Positions 51,331-61,054 of a stretch of 64,000 nt of DNA are shown piece after piece. This stretch comes from Nannocystis bainbridge (lineage in GTDB: Bacteria; Myxococcota_A; Polyangia; Nannocystales; Nannocystaceae), in NCBI RefSeq assembly GCF_028368995.1, contig NZ_JAQNDL010000001.1, positions 434,001 to 498,000 of the forward strand, given 5' to 3'. A model generated the notes under the pieces. That model ran no database searches, was not told where the DNA came from, and saw only the letters and a list, made by a program, of their open reading frames with translations. Each line of letters opens with the position of its first letter. The stretch's first letter is position 1. The position numbers and the translations under genes were made by a program.

Positions 51331-53763
51331 TCAGGGCTTCGGCGGCGGGGCGAGCCCGGCCCACTCCTGGAGGGCCTGGATGGCCCGGGCGTCGAATTTC
51401 GGCGCGTCGCCGCCGAGCACGGGCTGGCGCACGCACGCGTCGCTGTGCTGGCACAGGTGGGCCGAGAAGAGGTCGGGCAGGATGAGGCCGTCGGCGGCGG
51501 TGCAGCGGCAGCCCGACCCACCGGTCATCTTCGCCGCGCCGTCGCTGCACTTCATGGCCGCGCAGCCGGTCGGGGACGTCGCCTGCGCCCGCGCCTGCAG
51601 CGTGCCGGCGTCGCCGACGGCGACGCCCACCCCCGCGGCGTGCAGGCAGCTCATGAATGCCTGCCCCGAGGCGGTGCTCGGGCCCTCCGCGGGCGGCGTG
51701 AGCCCCGGGGAGGGGGTGAGCCCGCCGCTCTTCGGCAGCGGCTTGTCCGTGCCAGGGCGGCAGGCCATGAACTCGGCGACCGCCGCCGCCGCCGCGCCGC
51801 AGCGACCCGGCCCATCGATCCCCGGCCGGCGGTTGCGCCCGCCCTTGCCCTGCGTCCGCCGCCGCTGCTCGGCCTCGGCCTCCTCGCCGACGAGGTCGAG
51901 GTAGCGCTCGACGTAGCCCCCGCGCAGCGACGCGCGGGTGGCCGCGTGCCCGTCGGCCTCGTTGAAGCGGACCCGCACGTCGCCCTGGGTGAGCTCGGCC
52001 GCGTACATCGCGTTCATCGTATTGGCGACGACGTGCACCGCCTCGTGCTCGAGCGTCGACTGCATCGTGCCGACGTCGGGGTGCACGTCGCGGTCGATGG
52101 TGATCCGATTGGTGGCGTCGTCGGTGATCCCGGCCGCGCCGTGGACATCCTTGCCGGCGATCCGGTCGAGCGACGCGGTCTCGACCGCTCTGGCCGCGGC
52201 CTCGGCCAGGATCTTGCCGTCCTTGGCGACGCGCTCGCGCAGCCCCTGGTAGTAATCCGCGCGCTCCTTGGGGAACTTCGAGCCGTCGATGGCGTGGTTG
52301 AGGCGCTCGCGGGACTCGGCCGCCGAGATGGTGTCCTGCGCGGCCTTGACGACGTACTTCTCGCCCTCCTTGGTGCGCAGCCAGTCGGCCGAGCGCTTGC
52401 GGGCCGTCGCGAAGTCGAGCTCGGTCTCGTCGACGGTGCCGCTGCTGCTCTCGGGGCCCGCCGGTTGGTCGCCGACGGTCCGGGGATCGCCGCAGCCGCC
52501 CTCGCCGTAGAACCCGCGCACCGGCAGGTCCTTGCCCTGCGGCAGCTTGCCGACCTCGAAGCTCTTCTTGCTCATCGCCTGCGCCAGGGTGCAGGCGCTC
52601 GTGGTCATCTGCCACGAGGCGACCACGGCGGCCGTGGCGGCGCAGCTCCCGATCGAGGTGCCCTTGCCGGTCGCGCCGAAGGGCCCGGGCCCACTCCCGC
52701 CGCCGGCGGACGCTCCGCCGCCGCCGCCCCCCTTGCCCTTGCCGCCGCCGCTGCCGCCCGCGCCCGAGCAGTTGCTGGCCCGCAGGGCGTCGCTCTTGAG
52801 GCCGAAGGGCGTGTGGTCGCCGCGGCCGCCCGGCAGCTTCGTCTCGCCCGTCGCGCAGCCGAGCCCGCGGCCGCAGGCCGGGCTGCCGCCGGCCTCGGCC
52901 GTCGCCAGCATCTCCGAGAAGCCGCACGCGCCGGCGCCGATGTTGCGGTCGCGCAGCAGCTCGACGAGGCGCAGGTCGACCACGTCGGCGCGCCGGCCGA
53001 TCATCTCGCCGCGGAGCGGGTCGAACAGGTACACGCTCTGCTTGTCGCCCGCGAGCGCCGCGGCGACCTCGGGGGCGACCGCCTGGGCCCACCGGTGCGC
53101 GGCGTTCGGGCCGGCGTGCTTGGCCAGGTCGACCGTGAGCAGCACGAGGTTGAACACGGCCACGCGAAAGTTGGCGAGGCCCGACTTGCCGAAGCCGTCG
53201 CCCTGCAGGCTCGCCTCGTACTGGCGCAGCGCGTGGCCGAGGATGTCGGTCCAGGCGGCGACCTGCCAGGCGGTGAGGCAGTTGAGCGCGTTCTGGTACT
53301 CGCTCAGCACGAGCATCGCCGCGAGCTCGTCCTTCGTCGCCAGCGCGGCGGCGTAGCGCGCGAAGTGGCGGCCGAGCCCGACCTCGGCCCGGCACTCGGC
53401 GCGGTCGCGCAGCTCGAGCCGCTCGGTCGCCCACGGCCGGTAGCGCGCCGCGCCCTGCAGCAGCGCCGAGAAGTCGAGGCCGGTGACGGCCCGCTGCATC
53501 GCCGCGTCGCCCTGCAGCGCGACCTCGGGCACGGTCCGACGCGCGAGCGAGCGGTAGGTCTTGACGCGCTTCCTGACGGCGTCGGTCATCGGCCTGGCGC
53601 CGGGGAAGCCGCGCAACGACCCGGCGATCTGGCGGTCGAGCGCCTCCATCTGCTGCACCTGTTCGCCCAGGCTCGCCGGCGCCGCCTCGGCGCGCGCGCT
53701 CACGGTCCACGCCAGGAGCAGCGCGACGCCGCTCCACCCACTGCTCGCAATTCGTCGTCGCAT
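51331..53763 (-). CDS. Secreted protein with HExxH zinc-protease-like motif
   Basis: An 810-residue protein starting at ATG 53763. A signal peptide (MRRRIASSGW then VALLLAWTVSARA) with probable AxA cleavage precedes about 300 helical residues I do not recognise. A striking Gly-rich linker (about 345-375) follows, then a Cys-containing region. At 573-577 the sequence HEAVH lies in TLEHEAVHVVANTMN, preceded by ITIDRDVHPDVGTMQST, an arrangement typical of zincin metallopeptidases. A third ligand (Glu or His downstream) may be in EADGHAATRASL. The C-terminal 160 residues hold many cysteines (MACRPG, FMSCLHAAG, GCAAMKC, GCRC, LCQHSDACV). It is a candidate novel secreted peptidase; family unassigned. 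Confidence 0.65.
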   Translation of the reverse strand: MRRRIASSGWSGVALLLAWTVSARAEAAPASLGEQVQQMEALDRQIAGSLRGFPGARPMTDAVRKRVKTYRSLARRTVPEVALQGDAAMQRAVTGLDFSALLQGAARYRPWATERLELRDRAECRAEVGLGRHFARYAAALATKDELAAMLVLSEYQNALNCLTAWQVAAWTDILGHALRQYEASLQGDGFGKSGLANFRVAVFNLVLLTVDLAKHAGPNAAHRWAQAVAPEVAAALAGDKQSVYLFDPLRGEMIGRRADVVDLRLVELLRDRNIGAGACGFSEMLATAEAGGSPACGRGLGCATGETKLPGGRGDHTPFGLKSDALRASNCSGAGGSGGGKGKGGGGGGASAGGGSGPGPFGATGKGTSIGSCAATAAVVASWQMTTSACTLAQAMSKKSFEVGKLPQGKDLPVRGFYGEGGCGDPRTVGDQPAGPESSSGTVDETELDFATARKRSADWLRTKEGEKYVVKAAQDTISAAESRERLNHAIDGSKFPKERADYYQGLRERVAKDGKILAEAAARAVETASLDRIAGKDVHGAAGITDDATNRITIDRDVHPDVGTMQSTLEHEAVHVVANTMNAMYAAELTQGDVRVRFNEADGHAATRASLRGGYVERYLDLVGEEAEAEQRRRTQGKGGRNRRPGIDGPGRCGAAAAAVAEFMACRPGTDKPLPKSGGLTPSPGLTPPAEGPSTASGQAFMSCLHAAGVGVAVGDAGTLQARAQATSPTGCAAMKCSDGAAKMTGGSGCRCTAADGLILPDLFSAHLCQHSDACVRQPVLGGDAPKFDARAIQALQEWAGLAPPPKP

Positions 53764-54123
53764 GTCGACTCCTCGACCCGCTCGGGGGCCGCCGCGACAA
53801 CGTCGATTCGCCGCCGTCTTCCCGCGGTCGGGTAAAAAAATCGCCGGCGCGGGGGCCACGGCGCGCCGGCGAGCCGAATCGCGCAGACGCGAGGCGTGGC
53901 ATGCACGAATCCGGGTGTGCATATTCACCGTCGCGGGCCCGCCGCGCCGCGGAATCGCGCGCGGGCGATGGCGGCGGTGGTGTGGCGGCCGTCGCCGGCC
54001 GCGAGTCAATGCGTGGACCGACTCGGTGCATCCTCCCGTGCGCTCAAGGCGCTGGAGAGCGGATGGCGTCGCGCCTCCGCCCACGTCTACGTGGTCGGAT
54101 GACAGGACGAATCTCTGCCCCGC
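53764..54123. other. Intergenic region, nothing recognised
   Basis: 360 bases between the HExxH protein gene (-) and the stop of the upstream DUF4215 gene (-). A 7-base A tract lies near 53836-53842, and a GC-rich inverted repeat (GCCGGCG with CGCCGGC) follows at about 53846-53872. No gene or repeat family member was seen. Confidence 0.4.
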
Positions 54124-55359
54124 TCACTGCTGCACGCAGTAGAGCGCCGATTTCCACGAGCATTTTCCGCTCGTGCACCACTTCGTCCAGCTTTGGTTGA
54201 CCGCGTCGGCGTGGCCCCAGTACGCATTCGCGGTCTCCGACTGCCAATTCTCGCACGTGTCGTGGATCCACGACAGCGTGCCGTCGGCGGAGGTCCCGGT
54301 GTAGACGGTGGCATAACCACCACCGGCGCAGATGGTGTCGCCGATCGGCGCCGGGCCGCCGAGCTCGGTGACATTGATGGGAGCGTCGAGCGAATTGTCG
54401 GTGAGGTCGGCCCAGTCGTCGGCGACCTTGGTGCCGTTGGGCAGCACGTAGGGCACGTCGGCGTGGGTCATGCGCGAGGCGGGCGAGGCGGCGACGTCGC
54501 TGAGCCACGCCAGGTAGGTCCCTGGCAAACCGGCGGCGTCGGCGAGCTGCTGGCACCTGGCGTCGCCGCCGGCGAGGCCGCCGAGGTTGCCGGTGTACAT
54601 CTGGCTGGTGACGAAGACGAGCTTCTGCGCCGCGGTGACGCTGCAGTCGCTCTCGCAGCCGTCGCCATCGGCCCCGTTGCCGTCGTCGCACGCCTCGGCG
54701 CCGGCCCAGACCAGGCCGTCGCCGCACTCGGCGTGTTTGCAGGCGATGGTGCACGCGTCGGTGTCGACCGCGTTGGCGTCGTCGCAGTCCTCGGCGCCGT
54801 CGCGGACCTGGCCGTCGCCGCAGCTCGCGGCCTTGCAGGTGGACAGGCACGCGTCGGTGTCGTCCATGTCGCCGTCGTCGCAGTCCTCGCCGGGCTGGAC
54901 GAGGCCGTCGCCGCAGCTCGCGGGGGCGCACAGGTTGCTGCACGCGTCGTCGTCGATCGCATTGCCATCGTCGCACTGCTCGCCCGGGCCGAGGAGGCCG
55001 TCGCCGCAGGTCGCGTGCTCGCAGGCGCTGGTGCAGGCGTCCGTGTCGTCGGCGTTGCCGTCGTCGCACGCTTCGCCGTCGTCGAGTTTGCCGTCGCCGC
55101 AGACCGGGCTGGCGGGGTCAGGGGTCGAGGTGGAGGTGAACGGGTCGCCCGTCGTCGGGCTCTCCGGGTCGGTGTCGATCCCCGAGGTCGCGGTCGGCAC
55201 GCCCGTCGAGCTCGTCGTGGTCGACGTCGTGGCGGTGGCCTCGGTCGTCGTGGTCGACGGAGAGAGACCCTCGGTGCCCGCATCGCCGTCTCCGCAGGCC
55301 CCGCTGACGGCCAGGAGCATCACGCCGCCGAGCGCCACACCGCTCCGGTGTCTCTGCAT
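54124..55359 (-). CDS. Lipoprotein with DUF4215 repeats and DUF1554-like domain
   Basis: A 411-residue protein starting at ATG 55359, which gives a signal ending VSGAC (Cys near 21). An upstream ATG at 55419 would add 20 residues. A Thr/Ser-rich linker leads to five DUF4215 repeats (about 85-230), each CGDGxxxxGExCDDGN...DACxxxC. The C-terminal 180 residues ([39 protein letters not shown]-like [17 protein letters not shown]) resemble DUF1554, a fold related to collagen-type endostatin lectin-like domains. It is probably surface-exposed and carbohydrate- or protein-binding. It resembles the lipoprotein at 17920-19677 in module order but not in the C-terminal domain. Confidence 0.85.
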   Translation of the reverse strand: MQRHRSGVALGGVMLLAVSGACGDGDAGTEGLSPSTTTTEATATTSTTTSSTGVPTATSGIDTDPESPTTGDPFTSTSTPDPASPVCGDGKLDDGEACDDGNADDTDACTSACEHATCGDGLLGPGEQCDDGNAIDDDACSNLCAPASCGDGLVQPGEDCDDGDMDDTDACLSTCKAASCGDGQVRDGAEDCDDANAVDTDACTIACKHAECGDGLVWAGAEACDDGNGADGDGCESDCSVTAAQKLVFVTSQMYTGNLGGLAGGDARCQQLADAAGLPGTYLAWLSDVAASPASRMTHADVPYVLPNGTKVADDWADLTDNSLDAPINVTELGGPAPIGDTICAGGGYATVYTGTSADGTLSWIHDTCENWQSETANAYWGHADAVNQSWTKWCTSGKCSWKSALYCVQQ

Positions 55360-55566
55360 TCGCGGAGCAGAGGGCGATGCGACGAGGGCAAACGAGCGAA
55401 GGAGGAAGTTGCTGGACATGGTGGGCTGCAGGACACCCGGGCTGTCCGTGATCGCACGGCTCCGGGGTGGTGAGAAAGGATGGACGAGCCACGCGCCGGA
55501 CGGGCGCTCACCGCAAGGACGCAGCGAGGAGCCCGACCGTCTCACGAAATCTTTGGGCGCCCTGAC

Positions 55567-56457
55567 CTACGGCCCCGGGTCGTCCCCGCCGCGGGTCTGG
55601 CGGAGCAGCCCAGGCAGCGTCCCGTAGAGGTTCGAGGCGACCAGCCGCATCAGCTGGCCGAGCTCCTCGGCCGGCAGACCGAGGGAAGTCATCAGGCGCG
55701 TGCGGGTCCGCTTCACGAGGTCGCCCCGGGCCTCGGCGAGCCAGCGCGCCGCCGTCGCGCGCGACACCCGGTAGAACGCGCCGATCTCCTCGAGCGTGAG
55801 CTGATCGTGGATCTGCAGCCGGAGCAGCGTGCGACCCCGCTTGCTGAGGTCGGCGAGGGCGGCCGCGAACGCCCGCTTGAACGCGTCGCGGTAGCTGGCC
55901 TTGAGGAACGCGAGCGCCTGGTCGTCGCCCTCGTCGGCGATCGCCTCGAGCGTCTCGTCCTCGACGGCGAGCTCCTGGCGCTTGCGCCCGAGGCTGATCG
56001 CGGTGCGCACGGCGCAGATCCGCAGCCACGCCGCCAGCGCGCCTCGCCCTCCGTAGCCCGCGAGCTTGCGCGACTCGCCGACGACGAGCTTCATCAGCAG
56101 CTCCTGCACGAGGTCCTCGACCGAAAAACGACCGCCGAGCCGGGCGACCACGTGGGTGGCCGTGGCGCGGGTCATGCGCTCGAGGATCGCCAGCGCCGGC
56201 TTGTCACCCGCGAGGCACGCGCCCACGAGGTACACGTCGGACGCGGCGAGCTCGGCGAACGCGGCGACGAGGTCGGGCTCGCCGTCGAGTCGCGGCGCGA
56301 GGGCGCTTGACCAGTGCTCGTCGCGGATCGCCAGCTCCGGCCACTTCGCGCGCGTGGCCGCTGTGGCGGCCTCGAGCTGAGCGGCGAGCTCGGCGACGTC
56401 CGTGGCAGCGAGCGTGTGCCCGGTGCGCGCGGCGAGCTGCAGGGCGAGCGCGTGCAT
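55567..56457 (-). CDS. Sigma-70 family factor, Myxococcus-type (TIGR03001-like)
   Basis: A 296-residue protein, paralogous to the one at 28460-29323 in length and order. Region 2 includes SVEDLVQELLMKLV and GALAAWLRICAVRTAISL, and region 4 has QLTLEEIGAFYRVSRATAARWLAEARG. The acidic EDLVQ is retained. It starts two bases after the stop of the zinc-finger kinase gene, so kinase and sigma are one operon. That close coupling favours direct control of this sigma factor by the kinase protein. Confidence 0.9.
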   Translation of the reverse strand: MHALALQLAARTGHTLAATDVAELAAQLEAATAATRAKWPELAIRDEHWSSALAPRLDGEPDLVAAFAELAASDVYLVGACLAGDKPALAILERMTRATATHVVARLGGRFSVEDLVQELLMKLVVGESRKLAGYGGRGALAAWLRICAVRTAISLGRKRQELAVEDETLEAIADEGDDQALAFLKASYRDAFKRAFAAALADLSKRGRTLLRLQIHDQLTLEEIGAFYRVSRATAARWLAEARGDLVKRTRTRLMTSLGLPAEELGQLMRLVASNLYGTLPGLLRQTRGGDDPGP

Positions 56458-56459
56458 CG

Positions 56460-59249
56460 TCAACCCGACCACCGCTGGAGCTGCTCGTGAAGGACGGCGC
56501 GCATCGCCGCGTAGGGCTCGTCCTCGCGGTCGCCGAGCGCCGCCATCGCCTTGCCCGCGAGCGCGACGGCGCGACGGCGATCGCCGCCGCGTGCCTCGAT
56601 GTCGGCCAGGATCCCCCACGCCATGGCGCGCTCCGGCGGCTCGACGTGCGCGCGCGTCCAGGCGGCGAGCGCCTGCTCGGCGGCGCTCCGCGCCTCGGCG
56701 TCACGGCCGACGTCGGACAGGCACGTGGCGAGGTTGACGTACCCGAGCGCTTGCTGGTCGGGCGGCTCCGCGGCGCGCAGCGAGAGGGCCAGCGCGCGCT
56801 CGTAGTGGGGGATCGCGGCCGAGCAGCGCTCTCGCTCCTGCTCGACCAGGCCGAGTTGATTCTCCAGCTGGGACTGCAGCCCCGGCTCGTCGAGGCGAGT
56901 ACCCGCGAGCGTAGCGAGCGCTCGCTCGGCCAGCCGCTGGGCGCGCTCGAGGTCGCCCCACCTCGACGCCAGATCGGCCAACGCGGTGTCCGCCACCACG
57001 ACCTCGAACGAAGCCTCGCCATGGACGGCGGCGAAGATCTTCCGCGTGCGATCGAAGTGACGCTCGGCGTCCTCGAGCTCGCCGCTCGCGCGCTCGAGAC
57101 GCGCCAGGTCGTGCAGCGTCTGGCCGACCGTGGGATGCATGGGCCCGAGCGCGGCCTCCTCGATCTCGAGCGCACGCCGGAGCTCGGCCGCCCCCTCGGC
57201 GATCCGATCGAGCCTGCCGAGCGCCGTGCCGAGCGCAGCGACGGCGCTGGCGAGGGCGACGCGACGCGACGGATCGCGCCCGGCCGCGAGCTCGAGCCGC
57301 GCGATGCCCCGGCGATAATGCACGATCGCCTCGTCGGTCCGCCCGAGCTGGAGCAGGGCATCGGCGCGCAACAGCTCGATGCCCTCGCTGCGAGGCAAGC
57401 CCCGCGCTGCGAACGCCTCGACGGCGTCGCAGACGACGAGGGCATCGGCGGCGCGATGATCGTCGATCAGGACCAGGGCCTCGAGCATCAGCGCCGCCAC
57501 CAGGAGGTCGTCCTCTCGCGCGTGGCTCGCCGCGCGGGCTGCCGCCCTCGCGTGGTCGCGCGCTGCGGTGCGCGCGTGGGCATCGAGCTCGATCCGCGCG
57601 ACCGCCAGCAGGGCCGCGGCCCTCGGCCCTGGCGAGGTCGTGCGCTCGGCTTGCGCGAGCACCTCGGGCGCGTGCACCAACGCCTCCTCCCAGCGCCCCG
57701 ACCGCTGGAGCGCGTCGATCTTCGCGGTGGACGCGAGCAGCGAGGCCGACCCCGGCGAGGTCGTGTCACGAGCGTCGACGCACTCGGCCGGGCTCGGCAA
57801 AGCGGCGACGGCGGCGGTCGCATGATCGACGACGCTGGCGTCGGCCTGCTCCCACACCGCCAGCTGGGCGCGGAGCTCTCCGAGCTGTCGGTCGAGGCAG
57901 CTCGACCGCGCCGCGCGGGCCGGCCCGGCCACGCAGGCCGATCGTCGCAGGAGCCGCCACGCGTCGCTCCACTGCCCGATCTGCGCGGTGATCGCGGTGA
58001 TCGTCGCTGCGCTGCGCTCGGGCGCGGCCGCGGTGAACCGCCGCGCCAGGGTCGCCTGCGCCTCCGCGTGCCACACGGTATCGACGAGGTCATCACCGCA
58101 CGGCGCTTCAGGTCGCGCGAGGGGAGCGAGCAGCCCCACGCCGATCGCCCCCGCCACGATCGCGGCCGCGGCCGTCGAGATCACCCTGCGACGCGTGCGA
58201 CGAACGCCCCGCTCGAGCGCGTCGAGCATGGTCGCCAGATCGGGCCACCGCCGCGCCGGGTCGACGGCGAGGCCGCGTCGCACGGCGCGATCGAGCCACG
58301 CGGGGATCCGTCGCGCACCACGGCGGATCCGTCCGCCCGCCATCTCGCGCCACATCGCCTCGGGCGAGCTGCCCGCGAACGGGTGGCTGTCATGCAGCGC
58401 CTCGTACAGGGTGATCGCAAACGCGTATTGATCGGTGCGCGCGTCGTGACCACGAACCACGGGCGTGCCCGTCTCTCCCGCTGACGGCAGGAGCATGCCG
58501 GTCAGCTCGGGCGCGAGATAGGCGGGGGTCCCGGTGAGCGCGCCGGTCGTGGCATGGAGGGCGTAGACCGGGACGGGCAGCCCCGTGCTCATCGGCGCGT
58601 CGATCGGGCGCGCCAGCCCGAAGTCGGCCACGCGAGGGCGTCCCTCCCGATCGACGAGGATGTTCTCGGGCTTGAAGTCGCGGTGCAGGAGCCCTCCGGC
58701 GTGGGCGGCCGCGAGGCCACGACCGGCGGCGGCGACGACCTGCACGATCTCTCGCCAGCCCCGCGCTCGCTCGCGCAACCAGGCCCGCAGGGTCGCGCCT
58801 TCGATCCATTCCATGACGAGGAAGGTCTCGCCTCTCACGTCGACGATCTCGTGCACCGCGACGACGTTCGGGTGCTGGAGCTGCGCCGCGGCGCGGGCCT
58901 CACGGATGAGATACGCGCGGCCGCCCGCGACCTCGGCGACCCTGGCGTGCAGGCGCTTCAGCGCGACCGGCCGCGCGAGCTCGAGATCGTCGCCCCGGAA
59001 CACCTCGCCCATGGCTCCGCGCCCGATCGCCGCGCGGACCTGATAGCGGCCGATCTGCGCGCCGACGAGGCTGCGGGCTCCCTCGTGCGCCGGGCTCGAG
59101 TGCAGGCGGATCATGGCCGCCAGCAGCCGCCGACACGACGCGCACTCGTCGACGTGGTCCTCGATCTCGAGTCGCGCAGGCTCCGCGAGCGTGGCGCCCA
59201 CGAAGGCCTGCGCGCGCTGCTCGTCGATGCACCCCGCGGGCACGGGCAT
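56460..59249 (-). CDS. Zinc-finger/Ser-Thr kinase/TPR protein
   Basis: A 929-residue protein. The first 45 residues form an anti-sigma-like zinc finger (Cys7-Ile-Asp-Glu, then His32, Cys36 and Cys39 in HVDECASC), the zf-HC2 pattern of anti-sigma factors. The kinase domain (about 67-340) has GRGAMGEVF, VALKRL, HRDFKPEN and ADFGLA, so it looks active. A membrane segment (about 355-375) is followed by about 540 helical residues with TPR-like units (LGPMHPTVGQTLHDLARLERA, split at the turn). Its stop lies two bases before the sigma factor start. The finger may bind that sigma factor and release it on a signal sensed by the TPR region. Confidence 0.9.
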   Translation of the reverse strand: MPVPAGCIDEQRAQAFVGATLAEPARLEIEDHVDECASCRRLLAAMIRLHSSPAHEGARSLVGAQIGRYQVRAAIGRGAMGEVFRGDDLELARPVALKRLHARVAEVAGGRAYLIREARAAAQLQHPNVVAVHEIVDVRGETFLVMEWIEGATLRAWLRERARGWREIVQVVAAAGRGLAAAHAGGLLHRDFKPENILVDREGRPRVADFGLARPIDAPMSTGLPVPVYALHATTGALTGTPAYLAPELTGMLLPSAGETGTPVVRGHDARTDQYAFAITLYEALHDSHPFAGSSPEAMWREMAGGRIRRGARRIPAWLDRAVRRGLAVDPARRWPDLATMLDALERGVRRTRRRVISTAAAAIVAGAIGVGLLAPLARPEAPCGDDLVDTVWHAEAQATLARRFTAAAPERSAATITAITAQIGQWSDAWRLLRRSACVAGPARAARSSCLDRQLGELRAQLAVWEQADASVVDHATAAVAALPSPAECVDARDTTSPGSASLLASTAKIDALQRSGRWEEALVHAPEVLAQAERTTSPGPRAAALLAVARIELDAHARTAARDHARAAARAASHAREDDLLVAALMLEALVLIDDHRAADALVVCDAVEAFAARGLPRSEGIELLRADALLQLGRTDEAIVHYRRGIARLELAAGRDPSRRVALASAVAALGTALGRLDRIAEGAAELRRALEIEEAALGPMHPTVGQTLHDLARLERASGELEDAERHFDRTRKIFAAVHGEASFEVVVADTALADLASRWGDLERAQRLAERALATLAGTRLDEPGLQSQLENQLGLVEQERERCSAAIPHYERALALSLRAAEPPDQQALGYVNLATCLSDVGRDAEARSAAEQALAAWTRAHVEPPERAMAWGILADIEARGGDRRRAVALAGKAMAALGDREDEPYAAMRAVLHEQLQRWSG

Positions 59250-59837
59250 ACCTATACCGAGGCCGCGCGAGGTCGACCATCGCTACCTCGCGCGCCGAAG
59301 GGTCCGCTCGCGGGACCGCTTCCAGCGGTGCGCGTGCTCGGGCAGTTCCCTCACGCCTCCCGGGCGCCCGCGGCCGCTCCGACGAACCCCGGCCGCATGC
59401 TCCGGCCTCCACGAGGCGAGCATGGAGCTCGGCAGGCGGCGCCGGTGGGTGCACCCCACGGGCGGTGAGGCCGAGGCGATCCCCGCCTGCTCGCGCGAGG
59501 CCGGCCGCGCCCAGCCTCGACTTCGGCGCATCGCGCGTGAGCCCGCGTCGTGCGGCCCTCACCGATCTTTTCATGTTACCTCGAATTGAAACCCCCGCCG
59601 CTCCGACCCCGCGGTCGACGTGCCGAACCACGACGTCGGCGCGCGACCACGCCATGCTCCCTCATCCCTTCTCTCCTCTGCACCGTCGCATCGACGAAAT
59701 TCTCCCTTAGACCCGCTCGAGCGCCGCGCTACCCTTCGCGGGTGGCGCGTCGTCACGCCTTCGTCGTTCAGCACAATCGTGGTCACGGCGCGCGCGCATA
59801 CCCGCGTGGCAGCGAAAGAAGAGAGAGAGAATCACGC
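59250..59837. other. Intergenic region holding direct-repeat copy A
   Basis: 588 bases between the kinase start (-) and the imine reductase-like gene (+). Most of 59481-59689 is a diverged copy of the sequence at 60818-61054. A short frame from ATG 59653 resembles the start of the hydrolase signal peptide but stops after 18 codons. The rest shows nothing recognisable. Confidence 0.6.
59481..59689 (+). repeat. Direct repeat, copy A
   Basis: Shares long stretches with copy B at 60818-61054, such as GTGCCGAACCACGA, GTCGGCGCGCGACCA, GAATTGAAAC and CTCCTCTGCACCGTCGC, with scattered differences and small indels. In copy B the ATG at 60999 opens a real lipoprotein signal peptide; here the matching ATG leads to an early stop. 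It is therefore a promoter and gene-start relic upstream of the reductase gene. Confidence 0.8.
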
Positions 59838-60722
59838 ATGACACACAAAGCGACTGTCTCCATTCTCGGCTTGGGTCAAATGGGCGCCGCCCTGGCGCGC
59901 GCCTACATCGACGCTGGTCATCCAGTCACCGTATGGAACCGGAGCCCTGGCAAAGCGGAGCCGTTTCAGGGCCGGGCGAGCGTGGCCGCGACGCCCGAGC
60001 AGGCGTGCGGCGCGAGCGACCTGACGATCCTCTCGCTGGCTGATTACGCGGCGTGCGACCAGGTCCTCCGCACGCCCCTCGTGGCGGCGGCCGCGAAGGG
60101 CCGCACGCTGGTCCAGCTGACGAGCGGCACGCCAAGCGACGCCCGCAGCGGGGCCACGTGGGCCGCGAGCCTCGGGATCGACTACCTCGACGGTTGCATC
60201 CTGGCGTACCCCAGCTACATCGGCGGTGAGGGGACGGCGGTGTTCTACTCCGGCCCCAGGGACCTTTACGAGCGCCACCAGTCGACGCTGCGGGTCATCG
60301 GCGGCGCCACCTCGCACGTCGGCGAGCCGATCGGGGCCGCGGCAGCGCTCGACTGCGCCCTGCTGGGCAGCTACTACGGCGCCACCCTGGCGGTCCTGCA
60401 GGGCGCGGCGATCTGCGCGTCGGAGGAGTTCCCGCTCGACGCTTACTTCGAGAAGTTCCAGGCGATCATGCCGCTCATCTCGATCACCGCCGACATGTGC
60501 AAGAAGATGCTGTCCACCGGCAACTTCAAGGGCACCGATTGCACGCTGGACATTCATACGAACGCCCTCCGCCACATCGTGCGCCTCAACCGGGAGAACG
60601 ACCTCGACGGGCGGCTCCCCGAGCTGGCCCTGACCTACTTCGAACGGGCGTTGCAGCTCGGTCACGGCACCGATGAAATGGCCGCCGTGTTCAACGCGCT
60701 CCAGGGCTCGACCCGGCGCTGA
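59838..60722 (+). CDS. NAD(P)-dependent imine reductase-like oxidoreductase
   Basis: A 294-residue protein. The N-terminal Rossmann domain has GLGQMGAALARAYIDAGHPV and the NADPH-type VWNRSPGKAE (NRS after strand 2). The central DGCILAYPSYIGG and YSGPRDLY segments, then a helical dimer domain (SYYGATLAVLQGAAICASEEF), match the imine reductase/beta-hydroxyacid dehydrogenase superfamily, with the best fit to imine reductases. It would reduce cyclic imines such as 1-pyrroline derivatives, but the substrate is unknown. The gene sits between two direct repeats, which suggests duplication or insertion at this site. Confidence 0.85.
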   Translation: MTHKATVSILGLGQMGAALARAYIDAGHPVTVWNRSPGKAEPFQGRASVAATPEQACGASDLTILSLADYAACDQVLRTPLVAAAAKGRTLVQLTSGTPSDARSGATWAASLGIDYLDGCILAYPSYIGGEGTAVFYSGPRDLYERHQSTLRVIGGATSHVGEPIGAAAALDCALLGSYYGATLAVLQGAAICASEEFPLDAYFEKFQAIMPLISITADMCKKMLSTGNFKGTDCTLDIHTNALRHIVRLNRENDLDGRLPELALTYFERALQLGHGTDEMAAVFNALQGSTRR

Positions 60723-60817
60723 TCGATCCTGAGCGCCGTGCCCCGCGGGCGCGCCACACCGATACGCCCGCCGGGGCCCGGCTCACGATCGCTGCCGGGC
60801 CTCCCCACGGCGGCGAG

Positions 60818-61054
60818 CCCCGCCTGCTGCGCGAGCCCGGCCTCGACTTCGCAGATCCGGCGCGAGCCCGCGTCGTCCGGCCCTCGCACCCGCCCTCGCA
60901 GACCCCGCGCCGATCTTTTTCACGTCCTGGTGAATTGAAACGCCCGCCGTCTCCGACTCCGCGGTCGAGGTGCCGAACCACGAGGTCGGCGCGCGACCAT
61001 GCTCTTCACGAAATCACCCTCATCCCTCCTATCCTCTCTCCTCTGCACCGTCGC
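60818..61054 (+). repeat. Direct repeat, copy B
   Basis: Covers the promoter region and the first 18 or so codons of the hydrolase gene that starts at 60999. Copy A lies at 59481-59689, upstream of the reductase gene. This copy looks like the working one, because its ATG opens a complete lipoprotein signal. Confidence 0.8.
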
